Shown: positions 33,779-42,920, counted from the first letter of the stretch. The stretch is DNA of 52,307 nt from CG2-30-36-39 sp964433225 (GCA_964433225.1 CAYSQA010000005.1:1-52307); one strand, 5' to 3'. A program made the numbers and translations. The notes: generated by a model from the letters alone, not told the origin.

Positions 33779-34642
33779 TTAAATTTCTAACTGATTTTGA
33801 ATATTTTTTAATAATTTTTTGGCTCTGGTTAGCTGGTCTCTTGAGGCTTTTTCAATAAAACTTTGTAGATTTTTTAATGGAGAAGGCGACTGTTCATCAT
33901 AATAACCACCTCCTTTCATCACATAACCATGGTTGTCTTTTTCAAAGTTTTTGCCCAAAAGAATATAATTAATTTGGGCTTTGGCTACAATATTGAACAT
34001 TTTCAAACTACCCTCTTTTTTCACTCTACGAAGAGAGAAAAAATATCTTGGCTCTTTAAATATTTGAAATTTATAACCAAGTTTTTCAGCATCTTGAACA
34101 AAAAATGAATCCTCAAAAATCTGTGCTTTTTCTCTAAATTTTATTTTTTTTACCACTTCTGCCTTGGCGCCAATTAGAGCTCCCAACGCACCATCTTTAC
34201 CGATTAGTGAATAAACTTCATAACCCAAATTAATGGCACTTTCCATGGTTTTACCGAGTGGTAAGTCTTTTTCTACCTGAATCCAAGTAGTGAATACTCC
34301 CACATCAGGATTTTTATCAATTTGGTACTTTAGTCCTTGGAGAAAATAGTTTGGCAGACGGTTGTCTGCATCCATAAAAATCACCCATTTACCTCTAGCT
34401 TTGTCGGCTCCCAAGTTTCTTTGAAAGGCAACATTCCTAATTTTTGTTTTTTCTGTTTTTAAAAAAATTTTTCTTTTCCATTCACCAGCTTTTTTAACCG
34501 TTTGGTCTTCAGAGTTACCGTCTACATGGATCACCTCAAAATCAGTACAAGTCTGTTTGGCGAGATCTTCTAACAAAAGAGGTAAATACTTTTCCTCATT
34601 TAAAGTAGGAGTAACAATGGAAAAAAAAGGTTTTTTTAACAT
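33779..34642 (-). CDS. Family 2 glycosyltransferase
   Basis: I start at ATG 34642, because the frame upstream opens only with a TTG that overlaps the pth promoter. The 287-residue protein has the GT-A fold: FFSIVTPTLNEEKYLPLLLE at the N-terminus, VIHVDGNSEDQT, and the DxD-type metal site FMDADNRLP. A C-terminal hydrophobic patch may help membrane association. It would transfer sugar from a nucleotide donor to a lipid or glycan; the substrate is not readable. It is divergent from pth and converges with the ligase. Confidence 0.87.
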   Translation of the reverse strand: MLKKPFFSIVTPTLNEEKYLPLLLEDLAKQTCTDFEVIHVDGNSEDQTVKKAGEWKRKIFLKTEKTKIRNVAFQRNLGADKARGKWVIFMDADNRLPNYFLQGLKYQIDKNPDVGVFTTWIQVEKDLPLGKTMESAINLGYEVYSLIGKDGALGALIGAKAEVVKKIKFREKAQIFEDSFFVQDAEKLGYKFQIFKEPRYFFSLRRVKKEGSLKMFNIVAKAQINYILLGKNFEKDNHGYVMKGGGYYDEQSPSPLKNLQSFIEKASRDQLTRAKKLLKNIQNQLEI

Positions 34643-34679
34643 AGGTTTAATTATTAGGTTCGTACATTGTAAAACAGAT

Positions 34680-34688
34680 TGATACAAT
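34680..34688 (+). promoter_or_regulatory. Extended -10 promoter of pth, leaderless
   Basis: TGA plus TACAAT (34683-34688) forms a TGn-extended -10. The predicted start site coincides with the ATG at 34696, which favours that codon over the ATG at 34690. Confidence 0.6.
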
Positions 34689-34695
34689 TATGATT

Positions 34696-35211
34696 ATGAA
34701 ATTAATTGTTGGCTTAGGTAATATTGGCGATAAATATCAACAAACCAGACATAATGTTGGTTTTATGGTGGCTGACTTGTTAGCTCAAAAACTAGCACTC
34801 AACTTTGCTAACTCGTCTAAAACTTTTTCGTTGGTAGCTAAAAACCAAGAGTATATCTTGGTTAAACCACAGACTTTTATGAATGACTCTGGTAAAGCAG
34901 TGAGAGCGGTTTGTGATTATTACCAAATAAATCCAACTGCTGAGTTGATTGTGGTCCACGATGATTTGGATATTGAGTTGGGTAAAATTAAACGACAACA
35001 GGGAGTTGGACCCAAAATCCATAATGGCTTGAGCTCTATTTATCAACATTTGGGTACAGCTGATTTTATGCACCTTAGAATTGGGATTGATGGTCGGGCT
35101 GGAGATCGAAGCATGCCCGGATCGAGTTATGTTTTGGCCAATTTTACCCGAGAAGAAGAGCCTGGAATTAAAGCTGTTATTGAGCAAGTGGCACAAGAGT
35201 TGCTACGATAG
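34696..35211 (+). CDS. pth: Peptidyl-tRNA hydrolase
   Basis: The 171-residue protein begins MKLIVGLGNIGDKYQQTRHN, with Asn9 and the catalytic His19, then KPQTFMNDSGKAV, VVHDDLDIELGKIK with the catalytic Asp, and HNGLSSI. It is slightly shorter than E. coli Pth. It releases tRNA from stalled peptidyl-tRNA. The usual GGSAGHNGL segment reads GVGPKIHNGL, a small change in the substrate-binding loop. I choose the second ATG because the predicted transcription start lands on it. Confidence 0.94.
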   Translation: MKLIVGLGNIGDKYQQTRHNVGFMVADLLAQKLALNFANSSKTFSLVAKNQEYILVKPQTFMNDSGKAVRAVCDYYQINPTAELIVVHDDLDIELGKIKRQQGVGPKIHNGLSSIYQHLGTADFMHLRIGIDGRAGDRSMPGSSYVLANFTREEEPGIKAVIEQVAQELLR

Positions 35212-35220
35212 TCTGATTCC

Positions 35221-36459
35221 ATGCCCAGTATAAACTTCAATCATTCTCACCATTTTCAGTTCCCAAGAATTTCGGTTGATGGGTCAAAAAACATGAAGTT
35301 GTTGTTTGCAATTAGGGTAGTTAGAGAACTAGCCAATAAATTTGCGCTGTTTTTCTTACCAGTTTTTTTATTTCAGCTTGGTCAAGAAATAAAATTTTTA
35401 TCTACAGAGTTTGGTTTAACTCCTTTTCAGGGAGGAGTGGTCTTATTAGCTGGGTTTTTTATCTTGGCTAGGTTGTTAATTTTTTTCTTACTTATTCCTT
35501 CTGGAAAATTCATGAAAAAATATGGTTTTTCAGCCAGTTTCATGTTGTCATTTTTGACTTATGCTATTGAGTTGATTGCATTGAGATTTGCTACCCAAAA
35601 CCCCAGTTGGTTGTGGCTAGCAATTCCTGCTGATGCTATGTCAACAGCCTTAATGTGGGGTGGATTTAATACTCTTCTTTCAAAAGGAGCCAGAAGGTCT
35701 AGGATGGGCACAGACTTGGGTTTTATGCAGGTTTTACTTAATTTGACTTGGTTGGTCGCTCCAGCCTTAAGTGGTTTTGTAATTTTTATTTTTGGTTATG
35801 AAACTTTGTTTAGTATTGGAGTGGCAATGGTAGCTGTGGGATCTTTTCTTTCTTATTTTATCGATTTTGCCCAGGAGAAAGACAATATTTCTCTTAAGGA
35901 GTTTAAATTTTGGTTAAATGATTGGCGGTTTTGGAAGTTGGGTATTTCTCTTGTTGGAAAAGCTTTTTATGATAATTCAGTTTATATCTGGCCATTATAT
36001 GTATTTTTGCTTTTGGGGAACACAGAGAAAGTAGGAATTGTTTATAGTTTATCTTTTTTGGTTTCAATGATTTTGAGCTTATTTGTGGGGTTGCGCTTAG
36101 ATTCAGAGATTAAAAAGCAACCATTTTTTGTTTCTGGGGGAATTTTATCTTTTTTGTGGTACATCAGGTCTCAAATTCTTGGGTTTTGGTCAATTGCGTT
36201 GACAGATGCGATTGATAAAATCACTGGTAATTTCCATTGGTTGTTTTTTGATCGAGTATTAATGAATAGAGGTAAAGGTAGAGAAGCTTTTTCTTATTTT
36301 ACTTATAGAGAAATGATTGTGAGTTTTGCTACAGTCATTTTTTGGTTATTGTTTGTTGTTATTTTCTTGTTTTCTGCCATGGAATGGAATGGTTTGTTTT
36401 TGGTAGCAGCGATTGGAACTTTATTGAGTTTGTTAATCAGTAAAAAACATGAGGACTAA
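35221..36459 (+). CDS. MFS-like multi-pass transporter
   Basis: The 412-residue protein has about eleven hydrophobic helices in two halves separated by a charged loop (about 215-240). It shows MFS-like packing (FILARLLIFFLLIPSGKFMKKYG near the first inner loop and RRSRMGTDLGF in the second). The N-terminus is a His/Phe-rich polar leader before the first helix. The substrate is unknown. It starts 9 bp after pth and is cotranscribed with the next two genes. Confidence 0.75.
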   Translation: MPSINFNHSHHFQFPRISVDGSKNMKLLFAIRVVRELANKFALFFLPVFLFQLGQEIKFLSTEFGLTPFQGGVVLLAGFFILARLLIFFLLIPSGKFMKKYGFSASFMLSFLTYAIELIALRFATQNPSWLWLAIPADAMSTALMWGGFNTLLSKGARRSRMGTDLGFMQVLLNLTWLVAPALSGFVIFIFGYETLFSIGVAMVAVGSFLSYFIDFAQEKDNISLKEFKFWLNDWRFWKLGISLVGKAFYDNSVYIWPLYVFLLLGNTEKVGIVYSLSFLVSMILSLFVGLRLDSEIKKQPFFVSGGILSFLWYIRSQILGFWSIALTDAIDKITGNFHWLFFDRVLMNRGKGREAFSYFTYREMIVSFATVIFWLLFVVIFLFSAMEWNGLFLVAAIGTLLSLLISKKHED

Positions 36460-36479
36460 CCTGTTAGAATATAACCAAG

Positions 36480-36827
36480 ATGCAGGATGGTCTTTTCCCC
36501 CAGGTTTCTTCTCCGAAAGATAAATCAAAAAAACAATCAAAATTAGGTTTTGAGTCTGTTCAAAAATTATTTGATAAATACCAAATTAAAGAAAAACCTG
36601 GCTATATATCAAAAGAGTTCCAAGATTTTGGTTACCGGTTAGCTGTTGAATTGGGTGATTTAGAGAGAGTTAGCTTATATATGAGAATGGCTAAAAAAGA
36701 AGAGCGAGGGCTCTTGGAAAGGGCTTTGTCTTTTGTTAGTGATGCTAATGCAAGAAGTAAAGCTAGACTTTTTATGTGGAAAGTAAAACAATTAAAGGAC
36801 GAGAAGAAAGCTAAAAAAGATGAATAA
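36480..36827 (+). CDS. Unknown small basic cytoplasmic protein
   Basis: The 115-residue protein is Lys-rich and helical with no membrane segment. Its centre, GYISKEFQDFGYRLAVELGD and LERVSLYMRMAKKEERGLLE, continues into a basic tail. I have a loose sense of similar small proteins in CPR genomes but no name. Its stop overlaps the start of the GH3 gene by 8 bp, which suggests translational coupling. Confidence 0.7.
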   Translation: MQDGLFPQVSSPKDKSKKQSKLGFESVQKLFDKYQIKEKPGYISKEFQDFGYRLAVELGDLERVSLYMRMAKKEERGLLERALSFVSDANARSKARLFMWKVKQLKDEKKAKKDE

Positions 36828-37989
36828 CTCTTCAACCAAGATTTTAATTGTTGCCCTTTTTTTGTTAACTGTGTTGAGTGGTTACAATTATTTTCAACGT
36901 CCGTTTCTAAAGTTTTTTCAAGCTCAACAAGCGGCCAATCAACAATTGGTGAGTGTTACCCCTCAGCCGACTCTTTCTCAAGAACAACAAATTCTAGATA
37001 GTTTTTCCACAGAACAAAAAATTTGGCAATTAGTTAGTTTGCCTGTTTCCCTTGAAAACAATCAAGAAGCTTCTCAAACTGCTGAAATGGAGTTTATTTA
37101 TGAACATCAACCAGGTTTTGTGACGATTTTTGGTTCAAAGCTTAATATGGAAACAGTTAAAGATTTCACTCAACATTTACCCGTTGCTGAAGCTGGGTTT
37201 GTGCCTTTGGTTGCAGTTGATCACGAGGGTGGGACGGTCCAACGTTTGGCTGGCGATGGTTTTTTGAGTTTGCCTAGTTGGGCGGCTATTTGCCAAGAAT
37301 CAACTGGAGAAAAATTATCTACGTTTGAACAATCAGCAAGAGAACTTAGGTCTGCTGGGGTCAACATTGTTTTTGCTCCAGTAGTTGATGTACCAAGAGA
37401 AGGGTCTTTTTTGAAAACTAGAGCTTGTAAAGACCAACTTGCCTTACTGAGTACGGCTGAAGATTACATCAAATCTTTTGGTGAGCAAGGAATTTTGGCG
37501 GTAGTTAAACATTATCCGGGAATTGGTAGTTTGACTAAAGATTTACATTTTTATCAACAAGAGGTTTATCCTGGTTCTCAGGATACTACCCCCTTTGAAA
37601 GACTTTTTTCAGCTTTTCCTAATATTGGTGTGATGTCTGCCCATGTAGTTGTCCCTGATAGAACAGCTGGTTTGCCCTGTAGTTTGAGCAAAGTTTGTCT
37701 TGACCCTTTTCCAGTTCATTTTCCTGATGTAATGGTTTTTGTTGATGCTTTAGAAATGGAGTCAGCTAGAATTACTGATGAAAATGGCGAAGAAGTTTCT
37801 TTTGAGATGACGGCCAAAATGGCAATGATTGCTGGCAATGATGTTTTAGTTTTTGGGGAAAAAGTAAGCTATGATGATCTATCAAGTATGGTTGAGTTTT
37901 TAGCAGCTAACTATGAACAAGATGAAGAGTTTAAAACTACGGTTGATCAAAGTTTATTAAAGATTTTAGATCTTAAAATAATCGACTAA
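36820..37989 (+). CDS. GH3-family (NagZ-like) glycoside hydrolase, membrane-anchored
   Basis: The 389-residue protein has an N-terminal anchor helix (ILIVALFLLTVLSGYNYF) and a GH3 domain: VAVDHEGGTVQRLAGDG, INIVFAPVVDVPREG, the KHYPGIGSLTKDLHF loop and VFVDALEMESA with the likely nucleophile Asp. The usual KHFPGHGDT loop is altered, but the Asp-x-His dyad (DLH) of NagZ enzymes is kept. It would act outside the membrane on cell-wall glycans, removing beta-linked N-acetylglucosamine-type sugars. The altered loop makes substrate and activity uncertain. Confidence 0.82.
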   Translation: MNNSSTKILIVALFLLTVLSGYNYFQRPFLKFFQAQQAANQQLVSVTPQPTLSQEQQILDSFSTEQKIWQLVSLPVSLENNQEASQTAEMEFIYEHQPGFVTIFGSKLNMETVKDFTQHLPVAEAGFVPLVAVDHEGGTVQRLAGDGFLSLPSWAAICQESTGEKLSTFEQSARELRSAGVNIVFAPVVDVPREGSFLKTRACKDQLALLSTAEDYIKSFGEQGILAVVKHYPGIGSLTKDLHFYQQEVYPGSQDTTPFERLFSAFPNIGVMSAHVVVPDRTAGLPCSLSKVCLDPFPVHFPDVMVFVDALEMESARITDENGEEVSFEMTAKMAMIAGNDVLVFGEKVSYDDLSSMVEFLAANYEQDEEFKTTVDQSLLKILDLKIID

Positions 37990-38005
37990 TATTGAGGAAT
38001 TTATC

Positions 38006-38506
38006 ATGACTGTAAATGATTTAAAAAAAATCGTCAACAAAGTTGGAATTTATGTTGTGGCGGCCTTGATTTATTCGTTAATTATTTTCTTTTTTACTAG
38101 TAGTTTTTGGGATTTCCTTTTCTTTTTAATTGGAGCTATTTTGGGGGTAAGTTTTACCACGTTTGACGAAGAATACTTGTTTTCTTTTTATCAAGATAAA
38201 GATCTTGATAAAAATTTCTCTGTTAAAAAATTCTTTGTGACCCAATCACCACTTTATATTTTGGCTTTGATTCCTACCGCTATTTTTGTTTTTACTTCTT
38301 CTGGAAGCTTTTTTGCCATGGGTTTTATGGGTGGTTCAATTCTTTTTTTTATTGTTGAGATGTTTAGAAAGCTAGCTAACCCTAGCTTTTTCTTTGCCAA
38401 ATTTTTAGCTGGAGTGAAGGTGGAACCCACTAAGCAAAGCTTACAAACAATCATAGCTGGTAGTGTTTTATTTTTTGTAATTTTACATTTATTAGTATTA
38501 CTTTAA
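38006..38506 (+). CDS. Unknown four-TM membrane protein
   Basis: The 166-residue protein has four hydrophobic helices (about 15-32, 35-52, 85-115 in two parts, 145-165) with a short charged loop, FDEEYLFSFYQDKDLDKNFSVKKF, between the second and third. No family is recognised. It ends 2 bp before lgt, so the two are likely cotranscribed. Confidence 0.7.
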   Translation: MTVNDLKKIVNKVGIYVVAALIYSLIIFFFTSSFWDFLFFLIGAILGVSFTTFDEEYLFSFYQDKDLDKNFSVKKFFVTQSPLYILALIPTAIFVFTSSGSFFAMGFMGGSILFFIVEMFRKLANPSFFFAKFLAGVKVEPTKQSLQTIIAGSVLFFVILHLLVLL

Positions 38507-38508
38507 CT

Positions 38509-39261
38509 ATGAGTTTATTGCAGTTTCATTGGTATGGGCTAGTTGTTGGTATCGCTATTGTGTGTGGAGTGTTGGTGACGGAAAGATTAACTAAAAAATG
38601 GTTTTCAGAGAAAGTTTTTTATCAATTAAGTTTTTTAGTTTTGTTGAGTGGGATGGTAGGAGCTAGGTTTTGGCATGTGGTGACAGATTTTCACCTTTAT
38701 CAAGATAATATTTGGCAAGTTTTTTTTGTTTGGCAGGGTGGTCTTAGTATTTTGGGAGCAATTATTGGTGGAATGATTGGTTTTTATTTTTCAGCAAAAA
38801 AATTAACAATTAATAAAAAAATCTTTTTGGATGGAGTGGCATTTGGTTTACCCATTGCCCAATTTATTGGTCGGTGGGCAAATTTTTTAAACCAAGAGCT
38901 TTATGGTTTGCCAACAGAATTTTCTTGGGGAATTTACATTGAACCAGAAAATAGGCCGGTTGCTTTTTTAGATAATGATTATTTTCATCCTTTGTTTTTG
39001 TATGAAGGGTTGCTAGTTTTAGTTGGTTGGTTGGTTTTATTCTTTTTAAAAAAACGACGCTTTTTTGAGTTTGGTAAAGGTGATTTTTTTGTTTTTTATT
39101 TAGTTTACTATGGTTTGATTCGTTTTCTTTTAGATTTTTTAAGAGTAGAAAGAAGTTTTGTTTGGTTGGGTTTAGGAATTAATCAGTGGTTTGTTTTTTT
39201 GGTTGGCTTTTTAGTGGTAGTTTGTTGGATAATGAATCAATGCAAAAAAACAAAAAGCTAA
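38509..39261 (+). CDS. lgt: Prolipoprotein diacylglyceryl transferase
   Basis: The 250-residue multi-pass membrane protein has HWYGLVVGIAIVCGV at the start, GMVGARFWHVV, the conserved WQGGLSILGA, and the signature GRWANFLNQELYG, followed by HPLFLYEG and a late Arg-containing segment (YGLIRFLLDFLRVE). It attaches diacylglycerol to the cysteine of lipoprotein precursors. The usual WxGGLSxHG reads SILG here, so a commonly conserved His is replaced. The DUF192 gene overlaps its 3' end by 22 bp. Confidence 0.92.
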   Translation: MSLLQFHWYGLVVGIAIVCGVLVTERLTKKWFSEKVFYQLSFLVLLSGMVGARFWHVVTDFHLYQDNIWQVFFVWQGGLSILGAIIGGMIGFYFSAKKLTINKKIFLDGVAFGLPIAQFIGRWANFLNQELYGLPTEFSWGIYIEPENRPVAFLDNDYFHPLFLYEGLLVLVGWLVLFFLKKRRFFEFGKGDFFVFYLVYYGLIRFLLDFLRVERSFVWLGLGINQWFVFLVGFLVVVCWIMNQCKKTKS

Positions 39262-39704
39262 TTATCTTGTTAATTATTGGTCTTTTTGTTGGAGCTGTCA
39301 TTTTTATTTTTGCCAGTCGAAAACAAAATCTTAGTTTAGTCCAAGATCGTCAAGTCATTAATTGGCAAATAAATAAACAAAAACTAAGAGTTGAAGTAGT
39401 TAAAACTCCAGAAAGTATTGCTCAAGGTTTAGGGAGAAGACCTTCTTTGGAAAAAGCCGATGGGATGTTATTTGTGTTTGCTGAGCCAGTTAATCCAGTT
39501 TTTTGGATGAAAGATATGAGGTTTGCTATCGATTTATATTGGATTAGAGAAGGCAAAATCATCGGAGTTGAACGCAATCTTCAGCCACCCCTTGATCTAA
39601 ATGATCAAGAAGATTTACCTAAATATTATTCTCCCGGCTTAGTTGATATGGTGCTCGAAATTCCCGTTAGCAAGAACCTACAACTTTTTGATATAAATCA
39701 GTAA
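39240..39704 (+). CDS. DUF192 family exported protein
   Basis: I start at ATG 39240; the longer frame would overlap lgt by 76 bp. The 154-residue product has an N-terminal membrane anchor (KLIILLIIGLFVGAVIFIF) and a DUF192 beta domain with TPESIAQGLGRRPSLEKADG, MLFVFAEPVNPVFWMKDM and FAIDLYWIREGKIIGVE. Its function is unknown, and it would face outward. It probably shares a transcript with lgt. Confidence 0.87.
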   Translation: MQKNKKLIILLIIGLFVGAVIFIFASRKQNLSLVQDRQVINWQINKQKLRVEVVKTPESIAQGLGRRPSLEKADGMLFVFAEPVNPVFWMKDMRFAIDLYWIREGKIIGVERNLQPPLDLNDQEDLPKYYSPGLVDMVLEIPVSKNLQLFDINQ

Positions 39705-39745
39705 TTTCTGAATGACTAACCCTTTCTTCTGCCTCATAAAACAAG

Positions 39746-39751
39746 TATTAT
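39746..39751 (+). promoter_or_regulatory. -10 element of the VirD4-like operon
   Basis: TATTAT ends 6 nt before the GTG at 39758, so the predicted transcript begins at the start codon itself. Confidence 0.45.
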
Positions 39752-39757
39752 AAAAGG

Positions 39758-40534
39758 GTGTCAGATAGTTCTGCCCAACCAGCTCAAAAGATGGTCAGTC
39801 GTTTTGTTGGCAATCCCAATTCAGCGATTGGTAATTTGTTGAAAAAAAGCATTATTGGAACAACTCAAAACCAGTCAGTTCAAACTCCTTCGTCTAAACC
39901 AGTTTCAGATAAACCAATTTCAGATTTAACAGCAGATCTAAATGATCTTAATAATTTAACAACCTCTTCTGATTTGAAAACTCCTAGCAATCGTGATCTG
40001 GATTTGTTGGCTGAGGCAATAACAGAGGTAGAAACTGATGAGGTCGGATCTGCTAGCGGTTCAGATGTTCAAACAGGGTTGTTATCTCAAGTGGTTCCTC
40101 AAGTAATTGTTGATAAAACAAATACTTTAAATCCCCAGTATCCAGTTGGCCCAGCTGGAAGCAAGGAATCAGTTGAAAGTGTTTCTTTAGATCAATTAGC
40201 TGTTGATGCGGCAAGAGGTGCTCAACAAGTCGAGTTAGAGCCAACGCCAGAGATTCCTCCAGAAGTGGAAAGTTATTTACAAAAAGTTGAAGATCATACA
40301 GCCACTGCTCCAAAAGAAATAGTAATTGCTGATGGTTCTAATACCCAACCCACTGACCACCATTATCCTGCTCAGCCAGTCGTGGTTTTACCAATAACTT
40401 CAGAAGAAGAAAAACAAGGAGCTACAAAGAGCCCTAAATTTAGTATTCGTTGGTTAGTGGAATGGAGCAGAAAAATCATGAAGGTTTTTTCTGGTAAAGT
40501 AATTTATCGCTTTGTTGAGGAGGATCAAAAATGA
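39758..40534 (+). CDS. Unknown Ser/Pro-rich protein upstream of the coupling ATPase
   Basis: The 258-residue protein starts with GTG. It is acidic, Ser/Thr/Pro-rich and probably disordered in the middle (about 40-215), with a conserved-looking start, MVSRFVGNPNSAIGNLLKKS, and a basic end. No membrane helix is evident. It overlaps the next gene by 4 bp, and that gene has a GAGGAGG site within this one. It is likely an accessory protein of the coupling ATPase, by context only. Confidence 0.7.
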   Translation: MSDSSAQPAQKMVSRFVGNPNSAIGNLLKKSIIGTTQNQSVQTPSSKPVSDKPISDLTADLNDLNNLTTSSDLKTPSNRDLDLLAEAITEVETDEVGSASGSDVQTGLLSQVVPQVIVDKTNTLNPQYPVGPAGSKESVESVSLDQLAVDAARGAQQVELEPTPEIPPEVESYLQKVEDHTATAPKEIVIADGSNTQPTDHHYPAQPVVVLPITSEEEKQGATKSPKFSIRWLVEWSRKIMKVFSGKVIYRFVEEDQK

Positions 40535-42867
40535 TGTTTGGTTCTGCTGACTTTGTCAATCAAGTATCTTTGTTTTTTATGAATCTATTATTGGTGTTAG
40601 TATTGGGGGTAGCCTTATTCTTTTTGGGTTATTTGTTTTTTCAATGGTTTAAGCACAGAAGAAGAGAAGATTATTCTTTAGACTTTGTGACGCTCTTAGT
40701 TCGTTTACCAAAGGATAATGAAATCAAGATTGATGCCGCTGAGCAAATGTTTGCTGGTTTGCACTCTTTAAAGAAAAGTGGTTTTTTTTCATTTCTGGAA
40801 CCAGAGGAGTTGATTAGTTTTGAGTTGGTTGGGTTAAAAGAAGAAATCGGTTTTTATGTTAGTTGTTCCAAAAAAATTAGAGATTTAGTCGAGAAACAAA
40901 TTCATGGAGCTTATCCATTTGCTGATATTAAAGAACAAGATGAAGTAAATATTTTTAATGAAAAAGGTCGGGTAGCTTTCACCTCTTTGAAATTAAAAGA
41001 TGCCCAATATTTGCCTTTAAAAACTTATAAAGATTTACCAACAGACGGTTTGTCTTTAATTACTTCTGCTTTTTCCAAAATGGGAGAAGGAGAAGGGGCG
41101 ATTTTGCAAATTTTAATTCACCCTGAGGGGAATAAATGGCAGAAAAAAGGTAGAAATTACATCAAGAATGAAAAGAAACGAGAGGCCGATCCACAAAAAG
41201 CTACCTATGGTCATGACCCCAAAGAAATGGAAGCAGTAACAACTAAGGTGGAAAAACCAGGTTTTAGAGTTTCCATTAGAATGGTGGTCTCTTCACCAAC
41301 AGAAGTAGCTGCAGAGTCTCACCTAAGCAATATTCATGGAGCTTTTGCTCAATTTACCTCTGCATACAATGAGTTTGAAAAACCTTGGTTTTTTATTAAG
41401 CATTTATTCATGATTGATTTTATCTATCGTTATATGCCTCTTTTTGGTTGGGGGAGTTTTGTTTTGAATACTGAAGAATTAGCAACGGTCTTTCATTTTC
41501 CTAATAAAACAGTTGAGACCCACCACATTAAATGGTTGACAGCCAAGAATGCTCCAGCACCTCATTTAATTCCTAACCAGGGGTTGTTTTTGGGTAAGTC
41601 TGTTTACCGTGGAGAAGTCAGAAATGTTTATATGAGTCTCAAGGATAGACAACGACACATGTACATCATTGGTAAAACTGGTACTGGTAAGTCTGAGTTT
41701 TTAAAAGAAATGATTATGCAAGATATCGAGAGTGGTCAGGGGGTTTGTGCCATTGATCCTCACGGAGAGTTTGTTGAAGACATTTTGCAACTTGTTCCGC
41801 CTGAAAGAGCTGAAGATGTTATTTACTTTAACCCATCTGACCTGGCTAGACCGATGGGCTTAAATATGATGGAGGCTGACACAGAGGAACAAAAACATTT
41901 TGTGGTAAGTTCGGTGATTGGTTTAATGTACAAACTTTATGACCCACATCGTACTGGTATTATTGGGCCTCGTTTTGAGCATGCTATTCGTAATGCCATG
42001 TTAACGATTATGTCTAAGGAAGGTTCCACCTTTATTGAGTTAGTCCGGGCTTTGACCGATCAAAAATTTGTTGAAGAGTTGTTGCCTTTAGTTAAAGACC
42101 CTGTGGTTAAACGTTACTGGACAGATCAAATGGCCCAAACCAGTGATTTTCATAAGTCAGAAGTTTTGGATTACATTGTGTCTAAATTTGGTCGTTTTGT
42201 AACCAATAAGACCATGAGAAACATTATTGGTCAGCCATATAGTGCCTTTAATTTCAGAAAAGCAATGGATGAAAAGAAGATTATTTTATGTAATTTATCC
42301 AAAGGTATTCTTGGTGAAGAAGATGCTAAATTTTTAGGTTTGATTCTGGTGCCAAAGGTTTTGACTGCCGCAATGAGTCGTCAAGATATTCCGATGGATC
42401 AACGTCAAGACTTCTTTTTATATGTTGATGAATTTCAAAACTATGCGACGGAAGATTTTGCCACCATTCTTTCTGAAGCTCGTAAATATAAGCTTAACTT
42501 AACTGTGGCTAATCAATTTATTGGTCAAATTGATGAAGAAGTAAAAAACGCTGTCTTTGGTAACGTTGGCACGATTGTTTCTTTTAGAGTTGGTGTCACT
42601 GATGCCAATTTCTTGCAACATGAATTTACACCCACTTTTACTGAAAATGATTTAGCTAATGTCGAAAAATTTCATGTTTATATTAAAACCATTGTTGGCA
42701 ATGAGCCAGTGCCAGCCTTTAGTATGTCTTTAGAGAAGGATATGGATGAAGTTAAGGCCAGGATGAATCCTAAGCTGGCTGAGATGATTAAGCAGCTGTC
42801 TAGACTTAAATATGGTAAGGATAGAGAAGTGGTTGAAGCTGAAATTCAGGTTAGGGCTAGATTGTAA
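40531..42867 (+). CDS. VirD4/TraD-like type IV coupling ATPase
   Basis: The 778-residue protein has N-terminal membrane helices (about 10-35), a region of about 330 residues facing the cytoplasm, and a HerA/TraD-type motor. Walker A is IIGKTGTGKSEFLKE near 380, then AIDPHGEFVEDIL; Walker B is FLYVDEFQNYATEDF near 627, followed by SEARKYKLNLTVANQFIGQI and GTIVSFRVG. It would pump DNA or protein substrates into the secretion channel. It lies 29 kb from the VirB4 block, so the system is split. GAGGAGG precedes the ATG. Confidence 0.9.
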   Translation: MMFGSADFVNQVSLFFMNLLLVLVLGVALFFLGYLFFQWFKHRRREDYSLDFVTLLVRLPKDNEIKIDAAEQMFAGLHSLKKSGFFSFLEPEELISFELVGLKEEIGFYVSCSKKIRDLVEKQIHGAYPFADIKEQDEVNIFNEKGRVAFTSLKLKDAQYLPLKTYKDLPTDGLSLITSAFSKMGEGEGAILQILIHPEGNKWQKKGRNYIKNEKKREADPQKATYGHDPKEMEAVTTKVEKPGFRVSIRMVVSSPTEVAAESHLSNIHGAFAQFTSAYNEFEKPWFFIKHLFMIDFIYRYMPLFGWGSFVLNTEELATVFHFPNKTVETHHIKWLTAKNAPAPHLIPNQGLFLGKSVYRGEVRNVYMSLKDRQRHMYIIGKTGTGKSEFLKEMIMQDIESGQGVCAIDPHGEFVEDILQLVPPERAEDVIYFNPSDLARPMGLNMMEADTEEQKHFVVSSVIGLMYKLYDPHRTGIIGPRFEHAIRNAMLTIMSKEGSTFIELVRALTDQKFVEELLPLVKDPVVKRYWTDQMAQTSDFHKSEVLDYIVSKFGRFVTNKTMRNIIGQPYSAFNFRKAMDEKKIILCNLSKGILGEEDAKFLGLILVPKVLTAAMSRQDIPMDQRQDFFLYVDEFQNYATEDFATILSEARKYKLNLTVANQFIGQIDEEVKNAVFGNVGTIVSFRVGVTDANFLQHEFTPTFTENDLANVEKFHVYIKTIVGNEPVPAFSMSLEKDMDEVKARMNPKLAEMIKQLSRLKYGKDREVVEAEIQVRARL

Positions 42868-42885
42868 TTTTCTGTTCAGGTTGGT

Positions 42886-42920
42886 ATGAGATGCTTACCC
42901 TTGGGGGTTGAGGGGAGTGG
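42886..42920 (+). repeat. Intergenic G-rich element, copy A
   Basis: ATGAGATGCTTACCC, then TTGGGGGTTGAGGGGAGTGG, matches the element at 49089-49122 in the frame ATGAGA-CTTACCC-GGGGG-GGGG-GTG. It sits between the coupling ATPase stop and the MFS promoter. Its function is unknown. Confidence 0.5.

Noticed and set aside
34643..34687. TTG start of the glycosyltransferase
   Set aside because: It overlaps the pth promoter, and the ATG 15 codons later sits directly before the conserved GT2 start.
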